Part shown: in pieces, positions 1 through 5,106 of the stretch
Layout of the letters: each line of letters begins with the position of its first letter
Numbering within the stretch: position 1 is the first letter of the stretch
Assembly: GCA_030628805.1 (NCBI GenBank)
Contig: DAOVQG010000326.1
Coordinates: 1 to 5,158 of the forward strand
DNA length: 5,158 bases
Origin: JAGMDK01 sp023128695
Lineage (GTDB): Bacteria; Planctomycetota; Phycisphaerae; UBA1845; Fen-1342
Direction: 5' to 3'
The notes under the pieces: generated by a model
What the model was told of the DNA's origin: nothing
The model's database searches: none
The model's input: only the letters and a program-made list of their open reading frames with translations
Position numbers and translations under genes: made by a program

Positions 1-940
1 GGGCGGCCGGGGTGTCGGCCTCGGGCGGCAGCGGCGCGGTGGTCGTGGCCCGCCAGCGGTAACAGGTCCAGATTCCGACCCACATCGTCAGCCCAATGAA
101 CAGCCCGGCCCCCAGCACAAAGGCAGCCCGGTCGCGGCGGCGCAACAGGGGACGCGGCGCGCGGGGTTGTGTGGAATCGTCCGCCGAAGGGCGGGCTGCC
201 GCGGTCTCCGGCGGTCGAGGACCGAAAATAGCCAACCCCGCCATCACCGTCAAAGTGGGCAGCAGAAGCGGCCAGGACAGCTTCGTGAGACTGGCCGCGG
301 TCAGGGCCAGGGCGGCGGCAATTAGCCGAGGCCACGTGATCCGCCGCATCAGGCGGGCGAATGTGAGCAAAACCAGTACGTTGCAGAGCGTGATCGGCAG
401 ATCGGTCGTAATCAATCGACCGTGAGCCAGCAGCGTGGGGCTCAGAGCCGCGAGCGTCAACGCCAACAGGCCGGCGGAGGGGCCGAAAAGCGTGCGGGCG
501 AGGCCGTAAGTCGCCAGACATGTGGCCAGCAACAGAACGACCATCATGCATCGGCCGACGAGCACAAAACGGTGGCCTTTGTTGTTGAGCTCGAAGAGCC
601 ATTGCACGCTGAAGGTGGCGTTGTCGGTCTTGATCCAGGCTTGATTGTCGGGCGGGGGCCACTCAACATCCGCGCGGAGCAGCGGCCAGGCCACCCACAT
701 CCGGGCCAGCGGCGGATGGTCAGGCGACAGACGAAAATCGCCGGTCTTCAGGTAGCTCAGTCCCGCCGCGAGGTGGAATGGCTCGTCAAAGGTGGGGCTA
801 TCGGTGACGAGCGAGGTAACGGCGAGCACCGCAACCACAACGAGGAGCATAGAGACGGAGAGCCAGTGGAGCCGACGCCACGGCACCCCACCCTGCTTGT
901 GTTTTACCGGGGAACAACAATGAGACCCATTCGGGGACAT
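1..940 (-). CDS. PMT/ArnT-like GT-C membrane glycosyltransferase, C-terminus cut by window edge
   Basis: Reading the minus strand from ATG at 940 gives 313 codons with no stop to the window edge, so this is the N-terminal part of a larger protein. It looks like an integral membrane glycosyltransferase of the PMT/ArnT (GT-C) type, which moves a sugar from a lipid-phosphate carrier to an acceptor on the outer face of the membrane. Residues 31-46 are a first membrane segment. TFDEPFH (50-56) follows, with the Asp-Glu pair (52-53) typical of the first external loop and catalytic site. GDFRLSPDHPPLAR (67-80) and HGRLITTDLP (173-182) are also family-like. Further hydrophobic segments lie near 125-147, 154-172, 180-197, 205-240 and 272-292. 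The start is uncertain: ATG 940 has no clear Shine-Dalgarno. In-frame alternatives are GTG 886 (VPWRRLHWL) and ATG 850 (MLLVVV), which begins right at the first membrane segment. The acceptor cannot be told. It lies 70 bases downstream of the HTH-like gene on the same strand and may share its transcript. Confidence 0.85.
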   Translation of the reverse strand, partial: MSPNGSHCCSPVKHKQGGVPWRRLHWLSVSMLLVVVAVLAVTSLVTDSPTFDEPFHLAAGLSYLKTGDFRLSPDHPPLARMWVAWPLLRADVEWPPPDNQAWIKTDNATFSVQWLFELNNKGHRFVLVGRCMMVVLLLATCLATYGLARTLFGPSAGLLALTLAALSPTLLAHGRLITTDLPITLCNVLVLLTFARLMRRITWPRLIAAALALTAASLTKLSWPLLLPTLTVMAGLAIFGPRPPETAAARPSADDSTQPRAPRPLLRRRDRAAFVLGAGLFIGLTMWVGIWTCYRWRATTTAPLPPEADTPAA

Positions 941-1010
941 AGGTAACACATTCTACCGATTCTCCGTTGAACCGGAATGCGAAGCACGCGGGATCGCTTT
1001 GCCCTACCGG

Positions 1011-1316
1011 TCACGCCGCCGGCTGGGTCACGGCTGCCAATTGCTCCCCCGGGATCGAAGGGGTGCCATCTTCCACCGTGACGCCGCAGGCGGCGGCCAG
1101 GGCTCGGAGCTGGAGTCGGCGGAGGGCCTCGTCGGTCAGCTCGCATAACTGTCCGAGGACGTAGGCGCGGCAGACCCGGACGTGGTAGAGCGGCTGGCCG
1201 TTGGGGCCGCCGAGGCGGAGCAGCCCGGCTTGCTGCCGAAGCCAGGAAGGCGAGCGGCGGAACCAGCGGGCGGCCTCGTGGGGGGTCATGAGCTCCTGGG
1301 CCAGGTCGGTCATCAT
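1011..1316 (-). CDS. Small helix-turn-helix-like protein, 101 aa, function unknown
   Basis: This is a 101-residue protein starting MMTDLAQELMTPHEAARW and ending QLAAVTQPAA. Residues 9-29 (LMTPHEAARWFRRSPSWLRQQ) resemble the helix-turn-helix of excisionase/MerR-like small DNA-binding proteins. The segment near 36-47 (PLYHVRVCRAYV) would fit the wing and following helix. Residues 53-70 (ELTDEALRRLQLRALAAA) look like an amphipathic helix. The fit is to a general fold only; target and role are unknown. The start is well supported: AGGAG at 1323-1327 sits six bases before ATG 1316, and a near-consensus promoter lies just upstream. The frame stays open upstream to 1475, but that longer form would translate through the promoter, so it is rejected. 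The gene diverges from nuoA and precedes the glycosyltransferase. It could be a regulator of either neighbour, or unrelated; sequence alone does not decide. Confidence 0.75.
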   Translation of the reverse strand: MMTDLAQELMTPHEAARWFRRSPSWLRQQAGLLRLGGPNGQPLYHVRVCRAYVLGQLCELTDEALRRLQLRALAAACGVTVEDGTPSIPGEQLAAVTQPAA

Positions 1317-1355
1317 GTCGTTCTCCTGCTGAGGCGGACGGGGCCGCCAAAGTAA

Positions 1356-1384
1356 AGTATACGCCAAGAAGCGGGCCTGGTCAA
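1356..1384 (-). promoter_or_regulatory. Sigma70-type promoter for the HTH-like gene
   Basis: On the minus strand TTGACC (1384-1379) and TATACT (1361-1356) are separated by exactly 17 bases. Each hexamer is one base from the sigma70 consensus. Transcription would start near 1349, giving a leader of about 33 bases that contains the AGGAG Shine-Dalgarno (1327-1323) before ATG 1316. This is the best promoter match in the window. It may also drive the glycosyltransferase gene downstream, as no convincing separate promoter is visible in 941-1010. Confidence 0.7.
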
Positions 1385-1394
1385 GAAAATCTAG

Positions 1395-1405
1395 TAATAC
1401 TATTA
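1395..1405. promoter_or_regulatory. Small AT-rich inverted repeat, candidate operator
   Basis: TAATACTATTA is a perfect 5+1+5 inverted repeat in an AT-rich patch of otherwise GC-rich DNA. It lies 11 bases upstream of the -35 box of the minus-strand promoter, a position that would suit an activator or autoregulator binding site, or an AT-rich upstream element contacted by polymerase. No function is shown; an 11-bp palindrome in AT-rich DNA can occur by chance. Confidence 0.3.
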
Positions 1406-1526
1406 TGCGTTGGGGGTATGACAAAATCGGCGGGGTGCCGCCATCCGCCCCGCGGGGGCGCAGGCGCATGGCCACCCAACCTACACGGTATCAACAACAT
1501 ATTTTGGAAAGGGTTGCTTAACCCGG

Positions 1527-1555
1527 TTGCCGCGCGGGAGACTTTTGGACATAAT
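1527..1555 (+). promoter_or_regulatory. Candidate promoter for the nuo operon
   Basis: TTGCCG (1527-1532) and CATAAT (1550-1555) are 17 bases apart and 37 bases upstream of the nuoA start. The -10 matches TATAAT at five of six positions and the -35 matches TTGACA at four of six. Transcription would begin near 1562. A short inverted repeat, GGGTT (1511-1515) and AACCC (1520-1524) with a 4-base loop, sits directly upstream of the -35 and could be a regulatory site, though its arms are short. The match is moderate, and other promoters in 1385-1526 are possible. Confidence 0.45.
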
Positions 1556-1592
1556 CCCCGGAACTTGACGCCGACGACAGGCAGGTAGGATT

Positions 1593-2054
1593 ATGGGATT
1601 GAATACCTACGATTTCTGTTTGGCCGCGAGCGACTTGCTGCCCCTGGTGGTGCTCATCATCTGTGCCACCGGCATCACGCTGTTCATCCTCGTGGCCACG
1701 CACGTGGTCGACTTCCTCCTCAAAACCAGCCGCAAGGGTGACATCAAGCAGAGCACCTATGAATCCGGCATGGAGCCGGTGGGCGATACCCGCCGACGGT
1801 TCAATGTGCGGTTTTATATGATCGCCGTCCTGTTCCTGATCTTCGACGTCGAGATCATCTTCCTATACCCCTGGGCGGTCTTGTACCCGCGGCTGAGTCA
1901 TCCAAAGGGTGATGAGATGGTCAACTGGGCGCGGGGCTTATCTGATGCTGGCTATACACCCGGCTTCCTGCTCGCGGCCATCGGCGTGTTCTTCGCGCTC
2001 TTGCTGGTGGGATTCATCTACGAATGGCGGAGAGGCGTGTTCAAGTGGAACTGA
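1593..2054 (+). CDS. nuoA: NADH-quinone oxidoreductase subunit A
   Basis: This 153-residue protein is the small membrane subunit of complex I (ND3 family), located where the peripheral arm meets the membrane arm near the quinone cavity. Three membrane segments are visible at about 16-43, 72-98 and 122-145. The loop after the first carries the family signature YESGMEPVGD (56-65), and the second helix carries FDVE (84-87), whose acidic residues (85 and 87) correspond to the conserved pair in this family, followed by FLYPWAV. The mitochondrial loop cysteine (YECG) is replaced by Ser58 (YESG). The length is slightly above the usual 120-150 residues, through an extended loop before the third helix (100-121). 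The start is supported by purine-rich GCAGGTAGGA (1581-1590) just before ATG 1593. It is the first gene of the operon and its end overlaps nuoB. Confidence 0.96.
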   Translation: MGLNTYDFCLAASDLLPLVVLIICATGITLFILVATHVVDFLLKTSRKGDIKQSTYESGMEPVGDTRRRFNVRFYMIAVLFLIFDVEIIFLYPWAVLYPRLSHPKGDEMVNWARGLSDAGYTPGFLLAAIGVFFALLLVGFIYEWRRGVFKWN

Positions 2055-2650
2055 AACGAACCACCGAAATCACGACCGGCGACGGCGAATTCACCGCCAC
2101 CCGGTTTGATTACGTCATGGACGCGGTCAAGAAGCACGGGCTCAACTGGCTCCGCCGCAACAGCCTGTGGCCGATGCCCTATGCGACCGCGTGCTGCGGG
2201 ATCGAGCTGATGGCCACCGGCGCCAGCCGTTACGACATCTCCCGCTTCGGGTCCGAGGCGATGCGCTTCACCCCCCGGCAGTGCGACCTGCTCCTGTGTG
2301 CCGGCCGCGTGGTGATGAAGATGATGCCGGTGATCCAGAAGATATATCTCCAGATGACCGAGCCGAAATGGGTAATGGCGATGGGCGCCTGTGCCTCGAG
2401 CGGCGGCTTGTTCGACACATACGCCGTGGTGCAGGGGATCGACCAGTTTCTGCCCGTCGACGTCTACGTCCCAGGCTGCCCCCCCCGGCCGGAGACGCTG
2501 CTCGAGGGACTGATGTTGGTACAACGCGTCGTGACCGAGGAAGGCGTGAAGACCAGCCAGGAGCGAGGCCGCGGTTTGCGGCTTGTGGTCCAGCCGCCGC
2601 GCCAGCCGATCGAGCTGGGCGCCGGTTTCGGCGGCGATGTTCGCAAGTAG
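2024..2650 (+). CDS. nuoB: NADH-quinone oxidoreductase subunit B
   Basis: This is the complex I subunit that holds iron-sulfur cluster N2, the last electron carrier before quinone (PSST/20-kDa family). With the start at ATG 2024 it has 208 residues. The cluster ligands are all present: the adjacent pair Cys57-Cys58 (ATACCGIEL), Cys123 (MGACASSGG) and Cys152 (VPGCPPRPE). Their spacings of 66 and 29 residues equal those of E. coli NuoB. YDISRFGSEAMRFTPRQ (70-86) is the conserved stretch next to the quinone pocket. The C-terminal tail after about 176 is variable and basic. The start is uncertain. ATG 2024 overlaps nuoA by 31 bases with a poorly placed Shine-Dalgarno. GTG 2045 has GGAGAGG (2029-2035) nine bases ahead and overlaps nuoA by only 10 bases, giving 201 residues. 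In either case translation is probably coupled to nuoA. Confidence 0.96.
   Translation: MAERRVQVELKRTTEITTGDGEFTATRFDYVMDAVKKHGLNWLRRNSLWPMPYATACCGIELMATGASRYDISRFGSEAMRFTPRQCDLLLCAGRVVMKMMPVIQKIYLQMTEPKWVMAMGACASSGGLFDTYAVVQGIDQFLPVDVYVPGCPPRPETLLEGLMLVQRVVTEEGVKTSQERGRGLRLVVQPPRQPIELGAGFGGDVRK
2029..2047 (+). promoter_or_regulatory. Shine-Dalgarno and alternative GTG start for nuoB
   Basis: GGAGAGG (2029-2035) is followed nine bases later by an in-frame GTG (2045-2047) in the nuoB frame, inside the last codons of nuoA. This is a better ribosome site than anything before ATG 2024, so GTG 2045 may be the true nuoB start. The residues lost (MAERRVQ) show no conserved family motif. Confidence 0.45.
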
Positions 2651-2680
2651 AGGAAGAGTGTTGGAAGCGTACTAGTTCTA

Positions 2681-2816
2681 TGTCACGCTCTAGTTTTCGG
2701 GCAGCACAAAGCGTGTGCCACTGCTCTTGAGCAGTGCCAGGGCCATTGTCGGCCCAAGAAGACACTGCTCAAAAGCAGTGGCACACACAACGCGACCCGA
2801 AAGCCAAAGCGCGACG
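2681..2816. repeat. Inverted pair of about 56-bp palindromic repeat copies
   Basis: Left copy 2681-2736 and right copy 2763-2816 are related in inverted orientation. The inner 24 bases (2713-2736 and 2763-2786) match with one mismatch, and each contains its own hairpin built on CACTGCTC and GAGCAGTG. The outer parts (2681-2701 against 2796-2816) match at 16 of 21 positions, with all five differences being transitions. The stretch between inner and outer blocks is poorly alignable. The 26-base centre contains GGGCC (2740-2744) and GGCCC (2751-2755), another small hairpin. The RNA could fold either as two small hairpins or as one long stem. This looks like two diverged copies of a dispersed family inserted head to head. 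Confidence 0.8.
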
Positions 2817-2865
2817 ATGCACGAGCGAGGTGGAAAGTAAGCGGAGTTGTGCGCATTTGCGAGAA

Positions 2866-2917
2866 GAGCCGCGGGCTTTAGCCCGCGCGGCGCCGCGCAG
2901 GCTGAAGCCCGCGGCTC
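2866..2917. repeat. Long GC-rich hairpin repeat
   Basis: Arms 2866-2883 (GAGCCGCGGGCTTTAGCC) and 2900-2917 (GGCTGAAGCCCGCGGCTC) are complementary at 17 of 18 positions. The 16-base centre contains a perfect 14-bp palindrome, GCGCGGCGCCGCGC (2885-2898), so the hairpin is paired almost to its tip. No T-tract follows. It lies 43 bases before the nuoC start and could slow nucleases or affect transcript folding. Its motif is unrelated to the CACTGCTC family beside it. Confidence 0.85.
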
Positions 2918-2960
2918 GTCAGATGAAGACCGCGACTCGTGAGACAATGAAAGGGGACCG

Positions 2961-3494
2961 ATGGCGACGGCAGACGTAATTGAGGCCTTAAAAGAGCAGT
3001 TTCCGGATTTGAATATCGAAGCGCGGCCGCTGATGACGTATCCCGAGGGCCGTGAATCCGATCAATTGTGTGTGTGCATACCCCCCGACCGCGTGATCGA
3101 GATGATGGAATTTCTTTACGCCGACCCGCGCGCCAAGTTCGAGCAACTGTGCGACCTGGCCGGGGTGGATTACCTGAACTATCCCGAAGTGGGCGACCGT
3201 TTCGGCGTGGTGTATGCCTTATTGAGCCACACGCATAACCATCGGCTGTGGATCAAGGTGTTCGTGAACGACCCGGACCCCGAGGTGCCCTCGGTCACGT
3301 CGGTCTGGAAGGGGGCCGAGTGGCCCGAACGCGAAGTCTTCGACATGTTCGGGATCAAGTTCACGGGGCACCCGGACCTGCGGCGGATTCTGTTGCCGCA
3401 GAATTTCCGGGACCATCCGCTACGAAAGGATTACCCGCTGCACGGCAAGGGTGAGCGGGAGGACTTTGAAGTAGTGGGTCGCGATAGCGCGTAG
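2961..3494 (+). CDS. nuoC: NADH-quinone oxidoreductase subunit C
   Basis: This 177-residue protein is the 30-kDa subunit of complex I, a soluble part of the connecting module that packs against NuoD and NuoB. The family signature is clear near the C-terminus: EWPEREVFDMFGIKFTGHPDL (120-140) followed by RRILLP. The earlier stretch LCDLAGVDYLNYP (63-75) is also typical. The C-terminal tail (DYPLHGKGEREDF, 157-169) is complete. Length is usual for stand-alone NuoC; there is no NuoCD fusion, since nuoD is a separate gene downstream. ATG 2961 is preceded by AAGGGG (2951-2956) with a short four-base gap. An ATG at 2947 is out of frame. It is separated from nuoB by 310 bases and from nuoD by 220 bases, both filled with repeats, which is unusual for nuo genes. 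Confidence 0.96.
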   Translation: MATADVIEALKEQFPDLNIEARPLMTYPEGRESDQLCVCIPPDRVIEMMEFLYADPRAKFEQLCDLAGVDYLNYPEVGDRFGVVYALLSHTHNHRLWIKVFVNDPDPEVPSVTSVWKGAEWPEREVFDMFGIKFTGHPDLRRILLPQNFRDHPLRKDYPLHGKGEREDFEVVGRDSA

Positions 3495-3500
3495 CCCAAT

Positions 3501-3527
3501 GTAGCGGCCGGGCCCCGTACCGGCCGA
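3501..3527. repeat. GTAGCGGCCGGG hairpin repeat unit, copy 1
   Basis: This 27-bp unit forms a hairpin with arms CGGCCGG (3505-3511) and CCGGCCG (3520-3526). It starts six bases after the nuoC stop codon. An identical 27-bp copy lies after nuoD at 5018-5044 and a diverged copy at 5107-5133. Confidence 0.85.
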
Positions 3528-3664
3528 CCACCGGCTGGAAGCCGGTGCCACAATGTAGAACCACCGGCTGGAAGCCGGTGCCACAAGGTAGCGTCAGGCC
3601 TCCGTGCCTGACGTACCACCGGCTGGAAGCCGGTGCCACACACCGGCAAGATGCCGGTGCCACA
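3528..3664. repeat. Array of 25-bp CACCGGC/GCCGGTG palindromic units
   Basis: Three identical 25-bp units, each CCACCGGCTGGAAGCCGGTG plus CCACA, lie at 3528-3552, 3561-3585 and 3616-3640. A variant with loop AAGAT lies at 3640-3664. Each has the hairpin arms CACCGGC and GCCGGTG; the loop is TGGAA in the first three. Spacing between unit starts is irregular (33, 55 and 24 bases), unlike a CRISPR array, and the intervening pieces are themselves other repeat modules. The three copies are all in the same orientation. Confidence 0.9.
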
Positions 3665-3700
3665 GGTTATACTTCGTCAGGCTCGGAGGCCTGACGCTAC
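3588..3700. repeat. Inverted pair of GTAGCGTCAGGC hairpin units
   Basis: A 26-bp unit at 3588-3613 and its reverse complement at 3675-3700 differ at only a few positions. Each has its own hairpin, CGTCAGGC paired with GCCTGACG over a 6-base loop (3592-3613 and 3675-3696). Between them lie the third 25-bp unit and the variant unit, so the pair brackets part of the array like terminal inverted repeats. The right copy ends directly against the nuoD Shine-Dalgarno. Confidence 0.85.
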
Positions 3701-3714
3701 TGGAGTTCGTGACG

Positions 3715-4971
3715 ATGTCCATCTCGTACGAATTGAAACCGCCGACGATCGATCGGGAGCCGGGCGGCGAAGATCGCTGGACATTGAACTTCGGCCCGCA
3801 GCATCCCTGCACCCACACCACGCTGCGCCTCTTTCTTGAGGTCGAAGGCGAACGCATCGTCAGTTGCACGCCGGACATCGGCTTCCTGCACAGCGGCTTT
3901 GAAAAACTCGGCGAACACCTCAATTACAACCAGTTCGTCACCGTAACCGATCGCATGAACTATGTTTCCCCGATCGCCAACAACATTGCCTGGCATACGG
4001 CGTGCGAGAAGCTGTTCGGGATCGAGATTACGCCGCGGTGCAAGGCGCTGCGTACGATTTGTGCCGAGTTGGGGCGGATTCAGGATCACCTGGTCTGCGC
4101 CGCGTGCAGCGGGCTGGACCTGGGCGGGCTGACGGCGTTCCTGTATGGTTTCAACGCCCGCGAATTCCCAAACGATTTGTTGGAAGCTCTTACCGGGCAC
4201 CGTTTCACGACCAGCTACACGCGCGTCGGCGGTCTGACGCAGGATGCTCCGCCCGGCTGGACCGACCGCGTGCTCGACTGCATCCGCAATAAGATTCCGC
4301 CGGCGATCAAGGACGTCGAAATACTGCTCCTGCGCAACCGCATCTTCGTCGAGCGGGTGCAGGGCATCGGCGTTATCTCACACGACGATGCGATCAATTG
4401 GTCGCTGACCGGGCCGATGGCGCGGGGCAGCGGCGTGCGGCGCGACGTGCGCAAGGACGAGCCCTACTTGTGCTACGCCGACAATTGGGACGGCAACGGG
4501 GCCCCGAAGGTGGAGTTCAAGGTGCCGGTGGCGTCCGGCGGGGACGTGATGGCGCGTTTTCTGATACGGCTCGAAGAGATTCGCCAATCGTGCGCGATCA
4601 TCGAGCAGGTCATCAAGATGATGCCGGAGGGGCCGATCAACGTCCTGGCCGACGACAAGGTGACGCTGCCCAACAAGAACGAACTATACTTCTCAATTGA
4701 GGGCTTGATCCATCATTTTGAGAAGATCATGACGAACCGCGGGTTCGAGCCGCCGATCGGCGAGGCGTATTTCTCGAACGAGACGGCGAACGGGGAACTT
4801 GGCTTTTACATCATTAGTGACGGCGGCAACTGCCCGTACCGGGTGCGCTGCCGCCCGCCGAGTTTTATCAACTACCAAGTGTTTCCGAAGCTGATCGTCG
4901 GGCATCAGCTCAGCGACATACCCCCGGTGTTGAACAGCGTGAACATTATCGCCGCTGAGTTGGACCGCTGA
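3715..4971 (+). CDS. nuoD: NADH-quinone oxidoreductase subunit D
   Basis: This 418-residue protein is the 49-kDa subunit of complex I, which with NuoB forms the quinone-reducing site. The N-terminal signature FGPQHPCTHTTLRL (26-39) is present, with HTTLR where many homologues have HGVLR. His34 in this motif and Tyr83 (DRMNYVSP, 79-86) are 49 residues apart, the same spacing as the quinone-binding His/Tyr pair of the 49-kDa family. The C-terminus ends in AELDR, as expected for a complete protein, and the length is normal. The start is ATG 3715 (MSISYELKPP), with TGGAG (3701-3705) nine bases upstream. The frame is open a further 37 codons upstream to GTG 3604, but that part is translated repeat and is rejected. 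NuoD is descended from hydrogenase large subunits, but no metal-binding CxxC pair is seen, as expected for complex I. Confidence 0.96.
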   Translation: MSISYELKPPTIDREPGGEDRWTLNFGPQHPCTHTTLRLFLEVEGERIVSCTPDIGFLHSGFEKLGEHLNYNQFVTVTDRMNYVSPIANNIAWHTACEKLFGIEITPRCKALRTICAELGRIQDHLVCAACSGLDLGGLTAFLYGFNAREFPNDLLEALTGHRFTTSYTRVGGLTQDAPPGWTDRVLDCIRNKIPPAIKDVEILLLRNRIFVERVQGIGVISHDDAINWSLTGPMARGSGVRRDVRKDEPYLCYADNWDGNGAPKVEFKVPVASGGDVMARFLIRLEEIRQSCAIIEQVIKMMPEGPINVLADDKVTLPNKNELYFSIEGLIHHFEKIMTNRGFEPPIGEAYFSNETANGELGFYIISDGGNCPYRVRCRPPSFINYQVFPKLIVGHQLSDIPPVLNSVNIIAAELDR

Positions 4972-5017
4972 CGATGAACAAGGTATGTTTCCGCGATGCG
5001 CGTGGACAAATAGTAAT

Positions 5018-5094
5018 GTAGCGGCCGGGCCCCGTACCGGCCGAACCACCGGCTGGAAGCCGGTGCCACACACCGGCAAGATGCCGGTGCTACA
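5018..5094. repeat. Composite repeat: hairpin unit plus two 25-bp units
   Basis: The first 27 bases (5018-5044) are identical to the unit at 3501-3527. A 25-bp unit at 5046-5070 is identical to those in the nuoC-nuoD gap, and a variant unit at 5070-5094 differs from the one at 3640-3664 by one base (GCTACA against GCCACA). The order hairpin unit, 25-bp unit is the same as after nuoC, and 25-bp unit, AAGAT variant repeats the 3616-3664 pair. Confidence 0.9.
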
Positions 5095-5106
5095 CGGGCA
5101 AGAAAT

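Larger units (their letters stand above)
2651..2960. other. nuoB-nuoC intergenic region filled with repeats, no gene
   Basis: These 310 bases between nuoB and nuoC hold no credible gene. Short open frames here read through the repeats and lack family features. The region contains an inverted pair of related copies (2681-2736 and 2763-2816) and a long GC-rich hairpin (2866-2917). The nuoC Shine-Dalgarno, AAGGGG (2951-2956), lies at its end. No run of T follows any hairpin, so none looks like an intrinsic terminator, and transcription can plausibly continue into nuoC. Confidence 0.75.
3495..3714. other. nuoC-nuoD intergenic repeat array, no gene
   Basis: All but the last 14 bases of this gap are palindromic repeat modules and short spacers: one CGGCCGG hairpin unit (3501-3527), three identical 25-bp units and one variant (3528-3664), and two inverted GTCAGGC units (3588-3613 and 3675-3700). 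The last 14 bases carry the nuoD Shine-Dalgarno TGGAG (3701-3705), nine bases before ATG 3715 and directly touching the edge of the last repeat. No terminator with a T-tract is visible. Confidence 0.85.

Noticed and set aside
96..946. Plus-strand open frames at 96-425 and 422-946
   Set aside because: They are antisense to the glycosyltransferase gene, are rich in Arg, Gly and Ala without any motif, and arise from the GC-rich codon pattern of the opposite strand.
904..1350. Minus-strand 148-residue frame overlapping the HTH-like gene
   Set aside because: It is Arg/Pro-rich low-complexity sequence in another frame of the HTH-like gene, runs into the glycosyltransferase gene and has no ribosome site comparable to the one at 1316.
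1317..1475. Upstream extension of the HTH-like gene to 1475
   Set aside because: The extension would translate through the promoter at 1356-1384 and the Shine-Dalgarno at 1323-1327; the start at 1316 is much better supported.
2866..2917. Intrinsic terminator between nuoB and nuoC
   Set aside because: The hairpin is strong but no T-tract follows, and nuoC and nuoD must be expressed with nuoA and nuoB.
2734..2979. 81-residue plus-strand frame in the nuoB-nuoC gap
   Set aside because: It consists of translated repeat sequence, overlaps the nuoC start in another frame and has no recognisable domain.
3361..3663. Minus-strand frames over the nuoC end and repeat array (3361-3663, 3431-3649)
   Set aside because: The protein is translated repeat (recurrent GTGFQPVV and APASSRW peptides), a common source of false hypothetical proteins.
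3528..3664. CRISPR array
   Set aside because: The repeats are palindromic 25-bp units at irregular distances (33, 55, 24), the spacers are other repeat modules, and no cas gene is present.
4974..5021. 15-codon frame just after nuoD
   Set aside because: It ends at the TAG inside the first repeat module, has no Shine-Dalgarno of its own and no recognisable sequence.
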